This document shows positions 46,218 to 57,060 of a stretch of 64,000 nt of DNA, one piece after another. The translations under genes were made by a program, and so were the position numbers. Location: NCBI GenBank assembly GCA_027924585.1, contig BSBM01000602.1:4215501-4279500 (forward strand). Reading direction: 5' to 3'. A model generated the notes under the pieces. The model was not told the origin of the DNA, made no database searches, and saw only the letters and a list, made by a program, of their open reading frames with translations. The DNA is from Larix kaempferi (Eukaryota; Streptophyta; Pinopsida; Pinales; Pinaceae). Each line of letters starts with the position of its first letter. Within the stretch, counting starts at the first letter, position 1.

Positions 46218-46995
46218 TGTTTTTGGACAATCTACCTAAGCGGACTTAAAGGCCAAATCTCCCTAGTCCAAGTGGATCTAGAACAAATAAACACGGAATA
46301 GAATCAGCTTTCCTAGATCAATAGAAATGCAAATAGATAAATGGGTCTCTTACCTGGGATTCACAAGTCCTATTTCTCTTTGCTTGATCCAATGCTCCAG
46401 CACCTTCAGATCTGCAGCTGCAAAGTCCCGTTGAACAAGTGGAAATAATCAAACAGTAAAAGCATATATCACATATGATTGGTCTAAGCTAACAATTAAG
46501 GAAGTAATCTATAAACATCAGCAACACAATAATGTATATGGGAAGAGATTGTATTAACTGTATAAAGGAGAGTACAATAAAAGAGAACGTTACTACCTAT
46601 GCCTTAACGTCGCAACCTTCCTTCCAACAAGCCAAACCAAGCCAAGCTTCCAAAGATGAAGTAAACCTCTCAAGGATGAGTGAGAGTCACCTAAGATAAT
46701 TTCACCAACATGAGAGTACTATAGACTCCCCCCCACTTTGGAATGGAGAGGAGCTTCATATTTATAGGACCAAGTGGATAGAGTAGGTTGAAGATTATGG
46801 GGAGAAGGCTAAGGGATCATCCCTTGAGGTTAGGAAACCGAAGGACAACTCACCTATGAATTAGGGATAACCATCCACCTCATCATGCTTTGAGAAGTCG
46901 CTCGAAGGTCTCATTTATCCATTTAAGCCAACCTCGGAGCATGCTGCATGAGGAAAACTTGCGCCAGGAAGGGGCAAGCGCAGGTTGAATGAAGG
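46218..46995 (-). repeat. Gypsy copy 1, 5' LTR, truncated
   Basis: It matches 32457-33227 and stops after GTTGAATGAAGG, where copy 2 begins with TGTTACCGAAC. The missing outer 210 bp or so are not seen elsewhere in the window. Confidence 0.88.
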
Positions 46996-47894
46996 TGTTA
47001 CCGAACAATCTACCGAAAGCGGACTTAAGGCGTGATCTCCCTAGCTCAACGTAAGTCTAGAACAAGTGAGACAGAATATGAAACAACTTTCCTAGATCTA
47101 GTTAAGGATCGCGTAATTAGATGCCTTACCTCTAGCTTGTAGATCCTTCTCCTTGATGTTGTTCCAAGCTTCACGGTCGTCAGATCTCAGCTGCAAGACT
47201 TGTCAAGACATACTAAACAATACAAGCAAGTAAAATGCATCTAAACAGTAACAGATCTAAGTGAACTGTTAATCAAATAAACTCCACAAAACATCATTAA
47301 CACAACAATATTTGGTGGAAAGCGTTTATATTACTGTATTAAAAGAAGGGAAATACAAAGAGTGATGATTACAACCAAAGCTTAACGTCACAATCCTCCT
47401 ACAACAAGCCAATGCCAAATCCTCCAACAGAAGTATAGGTCTCCCAAGAGATGAGTAGAGATATCCTTAGCTAATTTAACCAGCATGCAAGTGCTATAGA
47501 CTTCCTCCTCTTGGAATGGGAATGAGCTTCGTATATATAGGACTAAGAGGATAGGGTAGGTTGAGATATGGTAGGAGAGGGTTAAGGGATCCTCCCAAAG
47601 GGCTAGGGAACCGAATGCCAGCTCTCCTATAGGCTAGGGATAGATATCCACATCACATACCTTCAAGAATGGGATCGAAGATGCTCTTTTATCCAATTAA
47701 CTGACATCATCGCAGGCTGCAATAGGACAACCTGCGACAACCTGTGACGTCACAGGTTGCATTAAGGTGACCTGTGATGACCTCATTAAACCCTATAGAA
47801 ATAGGCCAATATCTCTCCCAGTTTGATATCTTGGTCATAGGAACTTTAGGGATGTTTACACTGAGTCTCAAGGTGGCAAGATTTAGGTGTAACA
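46996..47894 (-). repeat. Gypsy copy 2, 3' LTR
   Basis: 899 bp, TGTTACCGAACAATC to GGTGTAACA on the plus strand. Both ends match the copy 1 LTR (CAATCTACC near the start, ATTTAGGTGTAACA at the end); the middle is diverged. TATATATA on the sense strand lies at 47532-47539. Confidence 0.88.
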
Positions 47895-47910
47895 TAATGC
47901 CCCCCAAAGC
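47895..47910 (-). other. Gypsy copy 2 polypurine tract
   Basis: GCTTTGGGGGGCATTA on the sense strand, as in copy 1. Confidence 0.75.
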
Positions 47911-49012
47911 ATGAAGCTGTTGGAACTTGACAGGTGAAATGCTTTGACAGAAGGAATGGCAAGGACTTGTCGGAGAGGAGATGCCGTTGTAGTACAATTG
48001 ACTCTGAGAACACAGTCTCATATGACTCACAACATGGCTTCCAACCAATACATTGCAGATCCATGGTAGTAATGATCAACTGAACACAATCATGGCTAGT
48101 AGACACAAGTGCAGATCCATGATGAGATGATAACACATCCACGACCAATACAAAAGTGGATCCGTGTAATATGACTCAAACAATCTCCATCGCAACCTAG
48201 GTAAAACATGACTCCACAGGGTCTTCAGGCCAAACCCGCAATGATACGAATCTATCCATGTGATTACAAATGTCTTGATGTTGAACATGGTAGAAACCAC
48301 TTGATTACCGGTCATTGATGTATACCGTTAACAAGCGCGAGGGAAATCACCATTAATGTCAATGATCCCCAAGGTATCATAGTACATATCATCAAGCGTG
48401 AATGAATGAGTTGAAGTCGAACGCTTGAATAAATATTTCAATCAAGAGTCAATGATGTAAACTCATGTCGAAAGCGAGGTAACCTGCCATTGAGGCACGC
48501 AGGCGCAAGGTACTCGATTGGTTTCTAAGTTCAATCCTTAGATGATGATTTGAAGTCGACAAGGATGAACCCGTCGAAGGAAGGCCATGATGAACCCCCC
48601 ATCAATGACACAAAAATCGATAACAGATGTTTAGAGTAGATTGGATGGTACAGTAACATGCAATACTGACTCATAGTAGATCGACATGGTGGAAGGTGTA
48701 CTGACTGCAAATAATGAGCGGTGAATGTATTCTTGAACATGGGCATGGCATTACTTGGCAGTATTGACATGACGAGAATGACACCAGCTCCTAATGCAAC
48801 AGAGGATGGAAGTATTCTTTGGATGACCCAAAGGAGTAACAAGACTTAGGAAGTAGGCAAAACTCGAAGACAAACGGATGGCCCAAGTACTGTATGCGAA
48901 TGCAAATGAGTGCCATGTTCAAGAATGACTAAGTACTGCCACTGATAAAGGTGTAATACAAAAACTTTCATTTTTCCCCATCATGATTGATGAGTGCCTC
49001 ATGTGTTTTTGA
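47911..49012. other. Gypsy copy 2 non-coding 3' region
   Basis: Closely similar to 33461-34533 of copy 1; no shared reading frame. Confidence 0.6.
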
Positions 49013-49630
49013 CGAGCTTGATGAGGGTAACCAAATGCTCGGTATAGTTCATCTCATAGATGAGTCCAATCCCAAATATTTTCCGAACCTAGGAAAGGAG
49101 GGGTTCATCCCATGGCGGGTCCTTCAATGTTGAATTTTAAAGAGTCCAAAGAAGGTAAACTCGACGTCATTTCATGTTTAGAGAGTCTGAAAAGAACTAA
49201 AGAAGACTCCAAAGGTCCTTTTTCGTAAGGTTATCCTCTTCGCCCGGAAAAGGGTTAAACAACGCGAGAGAGGACTTTTCCAGTCATGATTGGATGGAGT
49301 ATACCTTTTTCGTAAATAGTGCCCCCTGGTCTGAAAAAGGGTTAAAATATCACTAGGAAGATGACCATTAAAATACTTTAACAAGCGTGAACGCGACAAG
49401 TTCGCTTGGCGATCTTTTTGTATTTAGATAGCCTGAAAAGAGCTTAAAGAGAGACTCCGAGAGGTTTCCTTTTTTGTAGTAGTTTAACAAGCCCGAAAAA
49501 ATGATAAACTATAACTCGGTAACTTATTCTCATCGTTTTACGAGCAAGAGAAAGAATAAAGAGTTAGCTCGATTGTCATTTAATATTTTACATTGATGAG
49601 CGAAGTAATGACAAAAAGACGCTCGAAGAA
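49013..49630. repeat. Hairpin array in gypsy copy 2
   Basis: It corresponds to the array of copy 1. CGAGC/GCTCG at 49013-49041, GAGTCT/AGACTC at 49183-49209 and CAAGCG/CGCTTG at 49382-49408 are intact. CTGGT pairs with ACTAG (one G-T pair) at 49326-49356. The CGAGC/GCTTG pair of copy 1 is CGAGC/GCTCG here near 49540-49570. Confidence 0.75.
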
Positions 49631-50291
49631 GTGTTCATACCTGATGATACTTACGAGATGATCATCACGGTGAAAAATGGCATCAATTAGGCACTCAATT
49701 GGTCCTGCAACTCAAAGACTAGGTAAAAAATGATCAACCAAGCATTTAAATGCGATAAATAATCCAAACTATAGTAAAAACCCACTAAAGCATCAAAATA
49801 TCAAAGGAATATTCCATTTTTTGTTATAAAAATGGGTGAAATAATGAAAAGAAATTACAATTGTTTTTTACTAAGCTTGGAGACTATAGAGAGCCATTTG
49901 GAGCCAGATTTCAACTGCTGATTCTGGGAGCTACGGTCCACCATTCCGTGAGCCGTCAGGAGAAGGTAGGCCTAAACTCATCTTTGCAACTTTCTAGTTG
50001 ATTAATTTCTTGTTTTTTGTTTGTTTTTTAAGGTTTTGGGTTGATTTGGTTGGAGGGAATGCACCCTCGGATCGACGCAGGTCCTCCTTACAGGAACTGT
50101 AATGAGCTTGCTTCGTCGCAAATCTCACAAGGACTGGCTGCGACGATGTCGCACTGTCTGCAAGGACAGCTTGCGACGACGGAAACGTCCAACCAAACTT
50201 CAATGCCCAACCCAAAATAAAAAACTTCAATGCATGGGGTGAGTTCTAATGTTGCTCATTTTTGCTTCTTGACAGGTTCATAGTGATAAAG
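49631..50291 (+). other. Upstream region of the opposite-strand gene, copy 2
   Basis: No gene. AAG-GTAGGCC near 49964 and CTTGACAG near 50275 could bound a leader intron as proposed for copy 1. Confidence 0.35.
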
Positions 50292-51541
50292 ATGGTCATT
50301 GAGTGGAAAGAATGAGAACATGAGTTGGATGATGCACAGTTTGAAAATGACCCTCAATGTGTTGCCGCATTGAGGAACTGTGGGTAGCTTAAGTACTTTC
50401 GAGTGCCGGGCATGAGGGCCCAAGTCCCGCTACTGACACATATGATCCGATGCTCGGATCCAACGCAACAGCACTTCGAGATCGGGGTGAACACATTGAG
50501 TATAAATGTCAAGGACATCTATTTCCTGAGGGGATTATCGCAGAGGGGAGAACCCGTATCTCTTACTGGGTCACGAGGAGGTGACCAAATCGTAGATGAC
50601 CTGATTACTCAGTACTGCACCAGAGATACTGTGGCTAGCAGTGGGGAAGATTCCCATTAAGGGGATCCGGGATCATCCATTACGTGTCATGCTCTTCACC
50701 CTAGTGAGGGTGGAGGGAAGCCAGTCTGCTCATCTCGCGAGCAAGACTCAGTTGATGTATGCAGAGGAGTACATGGATCCCAAGGTGTTCAACTAGTGCG
50801 AGGGACTCTTTGCCAACCTCTGGGGTCAGCTTACCAAATGTCGGCACGGGGCGTTGAAACAGTTTGGATATGGGTCCGTGGTGATATCCTTCTTACTGGA
50901 GCGGGTACCTCATTTGCGTCCACAGGTGGACTAAGATGACCAAAAAGCTAGAGATCCACATATGATTTGATGGGTTGAGGTGATGGCCCGCCATGGTGGT
51001 GGGGGTCCCATCATAGGTTATGGAACTGGGTTCTTCTCTTGGATGGAGGGGCAGCTCCTCATGATTGAGGATTACCCTTACAGTGGGACAGACTTCAGAG
51101 GTGATCCCAGCTTGGTGCTTCCAGAGAGAGCACAATGGGATGACAACGGTAAGAACAACAACTTTTATGTGTTTTTCATTTTATATATTTTATGATTTTT
51201 TTTGGAGTAGTGCTAATAACTTGGTGTTGTGTGCAGATGTGGGTCCGTCGTGACCAGTTGGGGTCTCCATCATTGCGAGGAGAGGAGAGGTGCCGATCGT
51301 GGGTGCCGCAGCACGAGATGCTATTGAGGAGGTAGAGGAGGTTTATGAGAACCTCTAGAGGCTGATCCTGGATATCCCATAGCCGGGTGTTCGTGATCTG
51401 CCTCAGAGCTACTAGAGGTATGCTGTCGGGGTGTCTGACCGTTTTGGCATGCTGATGGCCAAAGTGGCGAGGGCCATGGTCTTCTTTCATGGGAAGCAGC
51501 CGAGAACTTCAGGATCTAGGGTCAGGCGACCTGAGCCTTAG
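50292..51541 (+). pseudogene. Opposite-strand gene, plant mobile domain-like, with intron (copy 2)
   Basis: ATG 50292 (MVIEWKE) aligns with copy 1 throughout. Blocks: VPGMRAQVPLLTHMIRC, HFEIGVNTLSINVKDIYFLR, RGEPVSL, SAHLASKTQLMYAEEYM, FGYGSVVISFLLERVPHLRP, MARHGGGGPIIGYG, QLLMIEDYPYSGTDFRGDP. A frameshift near 50640 and several stops (50313, in CAG, TGG or CGA-type positions, and others in exon 2) disable it. The intron 51149-51236 (88 nt) has GTAAGAAC and TTGTGTGCAG borders in phase 1. Exon 2 runs to TAG 51541. The two copies differ widely in DNA but keep the same protein blocks and intron position. Confidence 0.7.
51149..51236 (+). other. Intron of the opposite-strand gene (copy 2)
   Basis: 88 nt with a GTAAGAAC donor, a T-rich body and a TTGTGTGCAG acceptor, at the same phase and place as in copy 1. 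Confidence 0.68.
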
Positions 51542-51775
51542 GATCATGTCCTACTTATGTACGTGCTGAAAGCTTATGAGCTCCATATTTTGTAGAGACC
51601 TACTAAAATCTAGCATGCTTCAGTTTTTGTATCAGCACCATCATTTTGACTTATACATATATACAGATATTTTCACCGGATTTATACATTATGTGTTCTA
51701 TGGATGACTTATGTGATCTTGTTTATATGTTTACTTATACAATGGATTAAATGCTTTTTATATTTTATCAATATG

Positions 51776-52189
51776 TCATGTGTGTGCAATGTAGCGATCT
51801 AGAATGAAGTTGGCCATTGAGTCGGCAACTGTGTTCATATCTCGTGGAATGTGTAGGTACTGAATAGATTCAAAGGACCTTTCCAGGAGACGAACTCGTC
51901 TGTATATACAGAGTAAAGTAGGGTCGCGGATAGCATAAATCCGATTAAGATGAGAGACCACTAGTTGCGAATCCAAGTAGATAACAACGTGGTCCATACC
52001 CAAGGAAAGAGCGTCGGTTAGGGATCCAATGACTGCCTGATATTCCGCAACGTTGTTGGTTGCGAAACCTAGACAAATTTCTCCTAAGCTAATGAGCTCG
52101 CCGGTGGGAGAATAGAGTACCTAGGCTGCTAAGGCAAGGTTACGGGTATGCCGGTTGGCGCCGTCTATGAATTCGTAACAAGTTTCCAT
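51776..52189 (-). pseudogene. Second (archaeal-like) RNase H of gypsy copy 2
   Basis: From ATG 52189 (METCYEFIDGANRHTRN) to the stop at 51776. Catalytic acids are kept in FIDGA, NVAEYQAVIG, IYLDSQLVVSHLN and TVADSMAN. One in-frame TAG near 52123 replaces the Trp of AAWVLYS seen in copy 1 (TGG to TAG). It lies downstream of the integrase as in copy 1, with the solo LTR inserted between them. Confidence 0.8.
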
Positions 52190-52288
52190 TTGCACATGCA
52201 GATAGAACATGGTATAAGAAACAAAACAAGACCTAGACACACTAAAAACAAAAGCATCACACCACATAAAACACAACCGTCATGTACA

Positions 52289-54471
52289 TGTAGGGACCCC
52301 CTTTTCGGGGTCCCCCCCCAAAAAACTTCCAATACAATTTTTTTAGAAAAAGATATAGAAGCCACAGATCTAGTTCATGAATGTCAATATATAAAACTAT
52401 ATTCTCATAATTATTCATTCTCAAAAAGATTTAGAAAAATAATTAAAATAAAAATACTTCAAACCTGTTTTCGACGGTTGGTCCAGCGAATCGATGGAGT
52501 CCTCGAAGTGGTTTCCGCATGATCCAATCCAATCTCCTGACGAAGTACCGAGTGACCTCTCGGTTGACCACCCTACCTTATCAAGGCTAATCTTCTTCAC
52601 CTCGAACCCTCGAGCTAATGGGGTCATAAGAACACACTTAGCTAACCTCCCGAAAGGATCTCCCAATCCCCGTTCGGGCTATTCCCAACTCCAAGGATCA
52701 TAACATAATCCGAGATTATGATGACCATCTAGCATTAGGGAGCAAGAGATCCCTCTCTCTTTCTCCTCTCTCTTTATATAGGAAAAGCTCCTGTGCCATG
52801 TGTCTGTCCATGCACATTATTTAATTTAATTTAATATTTTAATTAACAATATTCTCAAATACATGTGTCTCAATGTCTTCAAGGTGCACCTAATTCCCTA
52901 GATTAGTGGGAGTTAGGTGTAGGAGAGTTCTACTTCTCTTTTGATTCTCAATTAGTTTTTTCAATATCTTTTAGTAACTAGTTGTTTTTAATTATTCAAA
53001 TTCTTTTAAATAATAAAAACTTTATAACAGGATTAGTTTCTTTTAATGAAATAGCATCTGAATTTTTGATTTTTGAGAGATTAAAAGATTAATATATATA
53101 TCAATATATATATTCTTTTAATTTTAAATAAAATACTTTATTCAAATAATTATTTATTCTATCTACAGTTTTTTCTTTTTCTTTTATAGTAATAAGGAAA
53201 TATTTAAAATAATTCTCTATTCCATTTAAAAAAATATTTTCTTTTTGAAATAATTCTAATATATATTTCCATTAATTTATAAAAGAAGAGAACATTAACT
53301 TTTCTAATTTTCAAATTCCTTTCTCAACCATAATAGCAGGAAGGACCGGCAGACGTCAGTCAAAAGCAAAGATTCGGGGCAATCACGAGGACTGTCATGA
53401 TTGTTATCTCGTCCCTTAGTGGTCAGTGACATATGGGGACCCGAACCGACACAACTTTTACGGAAAGCAAGGATCCTGACAAACAAACAAAAATAATTAC
53501 AACTGTGGGTTATGGCCCACCAAAGCTTTCAATCCCATGCATCATGGCCAGCACGACATCATGATAATAATAATAATAAAATATTGAATAATTTATTATT
53601 AAATTCTCTAAAACTTCCACATGTATATTATTTAATTATGTATATTGCATGAGTAGTTTTCTTTTTCCATTCTTCTTTCGTCTAGGTACCTCTTCGGCGG
53701 GCCCTTCCGACAGTATCTTTCTTTCTTCTTATGGGGAGTACTGCGTAGTGATCGGGAGTCGTTACCGTGATCTCTCAACTACGCTCCTTGGAGACTAAGG
53801 GATGTTGAGGGACAAGGCTCTCCTTATTGCACGCCCCTCAACTCATCGTACGCGACCAAATCATTATGGCCTTGCCCGTACGGCATACGCTTCCCCGGGT
53901 GAGCTGAAACGACTTCACCCGTGCGTGGATTTCTAATCCAGGGTTGACAGTCAGTCGTTGTACCCTTATGTGTTCTTTCCGTTCTTACGACCCCTATAAT
54001 TCCATTGTGGGTCAGTCGGTAAATCATCTTACCTGCCACTACACACACACACACTCAAGTGCACATTAGTAGCGCTGCACTATGAAATATTTCATCATCC
54101 ATCATAATATCTCAAGTAGTCAAACATATCTAACAATCAGTCGTTCTATCTCAATCAGTCGAGTATATCTAGCATTCAGTCATTCCATCTCAATGAGTCG
54201 AGCATATCTAACATTAAGTCATTTTATCTCAATTAGTCGAGCATGTCTAACATTTAGTCATTCTAACTCAATCGGTCGAGCATATCCAACATTCAGTCAT
54301 TCTATCTCAATCAGTCGAGCATTCATTTATTAAGTAAAGCAATAGTTTCTATAACTGTCGTTCAAGCATCTTCAAAGTAAATTCAAATGGTTCGTGTTTT
54401 ATTTAGCCGGTTCATTTCAAAACTAGTACCTCATTATTCTAAACAGTTAAGGTACCGAGGCGGGCATTACA
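52289..54471 (-). mobile_element. Solo LTR, 2183 bp, nested in gypsy copy 2
   Basis: It starts TGTAGGGACC and ends GGGCATTACA on the plus strand (sense TGTAATGCCC to CCCTACA). The GTACA duplication shows a direct insertion. There are no inner terminal repeats or coding sequence, so it is a solo LTR left by LTR-LTR recombination. It belongs to another family from the host element. At its right-hand side are a CA microsatellite (54042-54053) and a 39-bp tandem array (about 54110-54330). At its left end lies an 8-bp-stem hairpin, GGGACCCC/GGGGTCCC (52292-52313). Confidence 0.85.
54110..54330. repeat. 39-bp tandem repeat inside the solo LTR
   Basis: About 5.5 units containing CATTCAGTCATTCTATCTCA and ATCAGTCGAGCATATCTAA. 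The open frame over it simply repeats 13 residues and is not a gene. Confidence 0.85.
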
Positions 54472-54506
54472 GTACAGTATATACACAATGCCTATGCATG
54501 AAAAAT

Positions 54507-55620
54507 TCAAGCATAATACCTCTTCAGGTAGATCCCATTGCGGGGCTCACCCAAAGATATCCCATCGTAGTCCTCTAGTTAGTAGGCTCCTCTCTCCATA
54601 ACACGCTTCACTATATATGGTACATGCCACATGGAGTCGAACTTACCTGCCCCCAGCTTATCGTGCCTTTGGTCGTATGTAAGGACCAAATCACCTTCAT
54701 TAAAGACGCGAGGTTGAAATGACCTATCTTATTATGCCTTGATGCGCTTCTTGTGTGTCTCGTTGGCAAGAGTAGCATTGCGGTGGGTCTCATCAAGCTT
54801 TGCAAGGTAAAGGAAATGTTCTTCCTCGGTAGTGGTGTTCGGAAGAAGTTCGACTACGAGTTTGAGTGATGGAATCTTGCACTCTATTGGTAGGACTGCC
54901 TCCAATCCGTAAACTAACTGGAATGGTGTAAAGCCGGGTAGCAGTCTTAACGGAGGTCCGGTATTCCCATAGCGCGTAAAAGAGCATATTGTGCCAATTG
55001 GACTTATGGGTACCCACCATGCATTGAATCATAATTTTCAAGACCTTGTTAATGGCCTCTACTTGTCCATTGGACTGTGGGTAGTAAGGAGTTGAGTTTT
55101 CATGATGAAAACCCAATCTGGAGCTCAGTTCGTCGACCATATGGTTCTGAAAGTGAGATCCATGGTCAGTGACTATGGCTTGTGGCACTCCGATTCGTGA
55201 GATAACATGATTGAACATGAGGAGTGCGGTGGTTTTGCCGTCGTTAGTGTATGTAGGCATAGCCTCGACCTAATTTGTGAAGTAATCCACGGCTACTATG
55301 ATGTAACAATGCCCCCCGGTTGAGGTAGGATTACAGTGCATGAAGTCAATGCCCCATTTTAAGAAAGGGGCCAATGACAATAACTGAGTGTAATGGGGCT
55401 GGATGGGTGCGCCTTTTCGTTTGAAAGTGCTGGCATGGGGGACATTTTTTAATGGTCTCAATGCAATCTTTGAAGATAGATGGCCAATAATATCCTGCGC
55501 GAATATCTTCTGGGATGTAGCCATCCCAGAGAGATGACCGCCACAAGCCCTAGAGTGGCAGTCATTCAAGACATGTTCAACCTCTTCATGAGTGAGACAA
55601 CGTCAAAGAATAGAATCAAT
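54507..55620 (-). pseudogene. Gypsy copy 2 integrase
   Basis: The zinc region includes KKCPPCQHFQ (both Cys kept, unlike copy 1). The core has WGIDFMHCNP (Asp), VTDHGSHFQNH (Asp) and NGQVEAINKVL (Glu). One TAG near 55271 stands where copy 1 has Trp (FTKWAEAM). Frameshifts occur near 54940 and in the C-terminal part. The TGA at 54507-54509 follows YYA, as in copy 1. Confidence 0.87.
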
Positions 55621-57060
55621 GTCACGACGGTACAAGGTATCACTGATGATCAGGTAATACTTTGTGTGGTAGCGTATTCGAAGATGATCGTCACGAGACA
55701 ATTGGGGGTTGAAACGTTGGGTATGGAGATATAAGGTAATATTCCCATACCACAGGTCAGACGTACTGATGAGGAAAAATGATTCGTCCGAAAGAGAATC
55801 ATTGGGCTCAGATCCTAAATCAACATGGGGAATATCGCAGATAAGCTCGGCGAACACCAAAGACTTTTTAGACTTGGCTTTCTCAAAGAGGAGGTCGAAC
55901 TCCTAAAGTATCACGATCCATCGGGAATACTTTCCCCCAAGCACTTGACGTGTTAAAACGTGGTACATGGGGTTCGATTCGGTGATGATGGTGGTGGTGT
56001 GGAGCAAGATGTAATGTCAGAACTTTTGGACGAAAATGACTGCCGCGAGAGCGAGCTTCTCGACATGCGAATAACGAGTTTTAGAGTCTATAAGACCCTT
56101 ACTTAGGTAGTAGATCACATGCTCCGGGGCGTTATTGTCTTCTTTTACCAAGACGATGGCGATCATGGTGGAAGAAGCAACAAGATAAAGGATATAATCC
56201 TTGTAGTAATTGGGTGGTTGGAGCACAGGGGCATGCGTAATAGCATGTTTGAGACTATCGAAGGATGTTGCGCTTGGTCGTCCCAGATGAATGAGACGTC
56301 CTTCTTGAGTAGTCTCATGTATCCCTGTATCTTTTGCGCGAAATTACAGACAAAACGCCGTAGGTAAGTTTCCTTCCCTTGCAAACTTTGAAGTTCCGTG
56401 ATGTCTGTGGGAGATGGGAAAGCGACAATGGCTTCCACCTTTAAGGGATCAATGCGGATCCCGTCTTTCGAGACTATAAAATCGAGGAGGTGTCCAGACT
56501 CGACGAGGAAGATACACTTGTGAGGGTTCAGGCGGATGTTGTACCACCTGCATTTGAGGAAAACGACCGTCAAATGATCTATGTGGAATTGGCGCTGCCG
56601 TGAATGGGCAAGGAGATCATCCAAGTAGGGTTCCACAAAGTCCTTCACATCATGAAAGGCGTACGACATGGCCCGCTAGAATGTGGCACCAGCATTTTGA
56701 AGACCAAAAGTAAGTTTACGATATGCAAACGTTGCCCAAGTGCAGATGAATGCAGTCTTGTGTTGGTCAGTGGGGTGGATCTCGATCTGGTTGTAACCGA
56801 AAAAGCCATCCATGAAAGAAAAGATGACACTTCTCGCACAATTGTCAATGATCTGATAGATAAAGGGGGTCGGGTAATTGTCCTTAGGACAAGCCTTGTT
56901 GAGATCACGATAATCGACGCAGACACAAATGGTACCCTTCTTCTTAGCTACAGGGACGACATTGGAGACCCATTCTGTTAGTGGGACAGGGTAGATAAAG
57001 CCAGCCTTCAAGAGCTTTTCAATTTCTTCCTTGATTACTGTAGTCTTTCGAGGGTGCACC
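55621..57060 (-). pseudogene. Gypsy copy 2 reverse transcriptase and RNase H
   Basis: RT: FIYPVPLTEWVSNVVPVAKK, CVDYRDLNKACPKDNYPTPF, FSFMDGFFGYNQIEIHP and FVEPYLDDLLAHSRQ near 56625. RNase H: HVIYYLSKGLIDSKTRYSHV near 56100. A 1-bp frameshift near 56255 separates RT from RNase H. Single stops lie near 56673 and elsewhere. RT is better preserved than in copy 1. Confidence 0.9.

Larger units (their letters stand above)
32457..46995 (-). mobile_element. Ty3/gypsy element, copy 1 (Tat-like), minus strand
   Basis: About 14.5 kb. On its own strand the order is a truncated 5' LTR (46995-46218), primer site, a 2.2-kb leader, gag (44036-42000), protease, RT, RNase H, integrase (to 37801), a second RNase H (37676-37280), an opposite-strand gene (35809-37023, +), a hairpin-rich stretch, purine tract and 3' LTR (33444-32457). 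Integrase after RT defines Ty3/gypsy. The long size, the second RNase H and the opposite-strand ORF fit the Tat lineage. The outer part of its 5' LTR is lost where copy 2 begins. Confidence 0.9.
52284..54476. repeat. Target-site duplication of the solo LTR
   Basis: GTACA at 52284-52288 and 54472-54476. Without the insertion, the sequence CATGTACAGTATATAC equals that of copy 1 (near 37764). Confidence 0.85.

Noticed and set aside
54082-54333. 83-codon frame with repeated SISISRAYL words
   Set aside because: Product of the 39-bp tandem array in a solo LTR.
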